From Sedimenticola thiotaurini (GTDB lineage: Bacteria > Pseudomonadota > Gammaproteobacteria > Chromatiales > Chromatiaceae), in contig NZ_CP011412.1 in NCBI RefSeq assembly GCF_001007875.1, positions 2,232,001-2,296,000 on the forward strand: DNA of 64,000 nucleotides, written 5' to 3'. The notes beneath the pieces are model-generated. The model was not told where the DNA came from. It ran no database searches and was given only the letters and a program-made list of their open reading frames with translations. This document shows positions 62,116 to 64,000 of this stretch, piece after piece (within the stretch, counting starts at the first letter, position 1; each line of letters starts with the position of its first letter). The position numbers were made by a program, and so were the translations under genes.

Positions 62116-62861
62116 TGCCGCACCTCTTCCAATTGACTGACCCAGGTGGTATCCGCTTCCCGTTCCAGGATGATGGAGCGCACACGGGCCATGGCAACCG
62201 CAATGGTGTAGGCCCAGAAAGCCAGGGCCATGATCAGCATGGTCCAGAGCATGGTCTCGCCCATCTTGGAACCGTTATCCAAACTGATACTGGCCCCCTG
62301 ATGCAGCGTATTCCACCACTGCACGGAATAATAGATGATCGGGATATTCACCACGCCCACCAGCACCAGGAGAGCGCCCGCCCGGTCCGCCCGACGGGTA
62401 TCGTCGATTGCGCCCTGCAGGGCCATATAGCCGAGATAGAGAAACAGCAGAATCAGCTCGGAGGTGAGCCGGGCATCCCATACCCACCAGGTCCCCCACA
62501 TCGGTTTACCCCAGAAGGCGCCGGTCCAGAGCGCCAGAAAGGTGAACATGGCCCCGGTGGGTGCCAGCGCACGGGTCATCATGCCCGACAGGCGGGTATT
62601 GAACACCAGTCCGACAGCGGCCCAGAAGGCCATGATCAGGTAGATGAACATGGACATCCAGGCGGCAGGGACATGCACAAAAATAATGCGGTACCCCTCG
62701 CCCTGCTTGTAGTCGGTGGGTGCCACAAAGAAACTCATGTAGAGCCCCACAGCAATCAGGCCAACGGCAAGCACGGTAAAAATCGGCACCATACGACCCG
62801 CCAGGGGATAGAAAGTGGCTGGTGATGAAAACTTGAACCAGTTAATTAATCTTGAATTCAT
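62112..62861 (-). CDS. ccmC: Heme handling protein CcmC
   Basis: Membrane protein of 249 residues with six helices. The Trp-rich heme-binding signature GTWWVWDARLTSELILLFLYLGY lies near residue 120, and a His lies in FVHVPAAWMSMFIYL near residue 62. It loads heme onto CcmE. A 168-base gap separates it from ccmB (62862-63029); there TTGGGA, 17 bases and TTAATT on the minus strand might be an internal promoter, though this is weak. Confidence 0.94.
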   Translation of the reverse strand: MNSRLINWFKFSSPATFYPLAGRMVPIFTVLAVGLIAVGLYMSFFVAPTDYKQGEGYRIIFVHVPAAWMSMFIYLIMAFWAAVGLVFNTRLSGMMTRALAPTGAMFTFLALWTGAFWGKPMWGTWWVWDARLTSELILLFLYLGYMALQGAIDDTRRADRAGALLVLVGVVNIPIIYYSVQWWNTLHQGASISLDNGSKMGETMLWTMLIMALAFWAYTIAVAMARVRSIILEREADTTWVSQLEEVRQ

Positions 62862-63029
62862 TGGATTATATTAAGACCAACTGCTCCGGGCGTTTGATAA
62901 TACAAACGGGGTTTGGTTCCCCCATCCGCCAGATAAATTAATACCGCTACTGATATATTCCCAACCTGGTCACGGACCAGCTTTGATTAAGGACAAATCC
63001 GCAGCCAAAAGTAGCACGCATTTCTCCTG

Positions 63030-63704
63030 CTACTCCACGGAAATTCGCAATCCCGCCGAAGCGGCCAACGGCGCCAACAGCAGGGATAATACCAGAATGG
63101 CACCCAGCATGGAGATATGCCCCTGACCGCCCAGACCGGACGCGGTAGCCTCTACCGCTCCCGAACCGAAAATCAACACTGGAATATAGAGAGGCAGGAC
63201 CAGCAACGAGACCAACACACCGCCGCCACGCAGCCCCAGGGTCAAAGCCGCACCGATGGCACCGATCAGGCTCAGGGCCGGCGTTCCCAATAAAAGTGAC
63301 ACCACCATCACACCCAGCGCTTCACTGGAGAGGTCGTACTGCAGCCCCAGCAGTGGAGCCATCAGCACCAGGGGCAAGCCGGTTACCAGCCAGTGGGCCA
63401 CGATCTTGGCCAGTACCAGAATAAACAGCGGCTGGGGAGTGAGCAGCATCTGCTCCAGCGCGCCATCCTCAAAATCGACCGCAAACAGCCGCTCCAGCGC
63501 CAGCATGGAGGCGAGCAGGGCCGCCACCCAGAAGACCCCCGGAGCAATCAGACGCAGGGTCTTCATCTCCGGACCAATACCCAGCGGAAACAGGCTCACC
63601 ACGATGACAAAGAAGAACAGGGTAGTGAACAGATCGGAACGTCGACGCATCGCCAGCAACAGGTCACGACCCACCAGTGCCCTGAAAGTGCTAAACACGT
63701 CCAT
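63030..63704 (-). CDS. ccmB: Heme exporter membrane subunit CcmB
   Basis: ABC exporter membrane subunit of 224 residues with six helices. FRALVGRDLLLAMRRRSDLFTTLFFFVIVVSLFPLGIGPE at the N-terminus and FEDGALEQMLLTPQPLFILVLAKIVAHW near residue 75 are CcmB hallmarks. With CcmA it drives release of heme-loaded CcmE. It overlaps ccmA by 14 bases. Confidence 0.95.
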   Translation of the reverse strand: MDVFSTFRALVGRDLLLAMRRRSDLFTTLFFFVIVVSLFPLGIGPEMKTLRLIAPGVFWVAALLASMLALERLFAVDFEDGALEQMLLTPQPLFILVLAKIVAHWLVTGLPLVLMAPLLGLQYDLSSEALGVMVVSLLLGTPALSLIGAIGAALTLGLRGGGVLVSLLVLPLYIPVLIFGSGAVEATASGLGGQGHISMLGAILVLSLLLAPLAASAGLRISVE

Positions 63705-64000
63705 CCTCCTTCCAGCCCAGGCGCAGCTCCTTGACCTGTTCCCGGGTGATATTTACTTCCTGGTGGGTGGTGAGCATCACCATACCGCCACCATTTATGT
63801 GTTCACGCATGATCGACTGGAGAAAATCAACCGCCGCCACGTCCAGGGCGGTGAAGGGTTCATCCAGCACCCAGAGACGGGATCTGTTCACCAGCAGTCG
63901 GGCCAGCGCGACCCGTCTTTTCTGCCCTTGCGAAAGCACTCGACTGGGCAGATCCTCATGCCCCATCAGACCCATTTTTTCCAGCGAATCCCAGGCCTGC
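63691..64000 (-). CDS. ccmA: Heme exporter ATPase CcmA (partial, N-terminus off window)
   Basis: C-terminal 102 residues of the ABC ATPase. Signature region VLSQGQKRRVALARLLVNRSRLW, Walker B LWVLDEPFTALD, and the H-loop VMLTTHQEV are present; the Walker A part lies past the right edge. The frame continues upstream of the internal ATG at 63975 to the window end (QAWDSLEKMGLMGHED). First gene of the ccm operon. Confidence 0.93.
   Translation of the reverse strand, partial: QAWDSLEKMGLMGHEDLPSRVLSQGQKRRVALARLLVNRSRLWVLDEPFTALDVAAVDFLQSIMREHINGGGMVMLTTHQEVNITREQVKELRLGWKEDGRV

Overview
The window is about 64 kb of a GC-rich gammaproteobacterial chromosome, densely coding and with no rRNA, tRNA, CRISPR array or insertion sequence that I could see. 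A reverse-type dissimilatory sulfite reductase alpha gene (dsrA), a class III (PhaE/PhaC) polyhydroxyalkanoate synthase, a System I cytochrome c maturation operon and a paa/ior/liv aromatic-acid cluster together suggest a sulfur-oxidising, metabolically versatile member of the Chromatiales/Sedimenticola group. That placement is inference from gene content, not a database result.

Region 1 (1-17345) is an aromatic-acid module. paaZ (cut by the left edge, minus strand) diverges from paaF-paaG-paaH-paaJ-paaK. A complete branched-chain-type ABC transporter follows (binding protein, two permeases, two ATPases), then a CBS-CBS-ACT protein, the thioesterase paaI, a second phenylacetate-CoA ligase, and iorAB (indolepyruvate/arylpyruvate ferredoxin oxidoreductase). 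Together they can import aryl acids, make arylacetyl-CoA either by ligation or by oxidative decarboxylation of arylpyruvates, and take ring-opened CoA esters to acetyl-CoA and succinyl-CoA. The ring epoxidase paaABCDE is not in the window.

Region 2 (17557-22377) holds two unrelated DAHP synthases facing each other with opposed terminators, then ybaK-acpH and a thioredoxin-fold peroxidase-like gene behind two palindromic operators. Region 3 (22449-29045) is a four-gene c-di-GMP phosphorelay operon. Region 4 (29168-34522) is the biotin operon bioBFHCD divergent from comF, with a BirA-box-like operator between them. Region 5 (34654-40761) has a DUF465 gene, hisG, and a PHA locus (phaEC divergent from phaA, then phaR and phaP) with TGC-rich putative PhaR sites.

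Region 6 (41137-42387) is an isolated full-length dsrA with no dsrB beside it, the most unexpected item. Region 7 (42448-55077) is largely housekeeping: ubiCA, recG, a thiamine-binding/YjbQ pair, ridA, spoT, rpoZ, gmk, yicC, and a Ser/Thr kinase-PP2C phosphatase-rph operon. Region 8 (55133-64000) has a class III aminotransferase, a secreted pentapeptide-repeat protein, and ccmABCDEFGHI on the minus strand, with ccmA cut by the right edge and a small ccmD of 57 residues.
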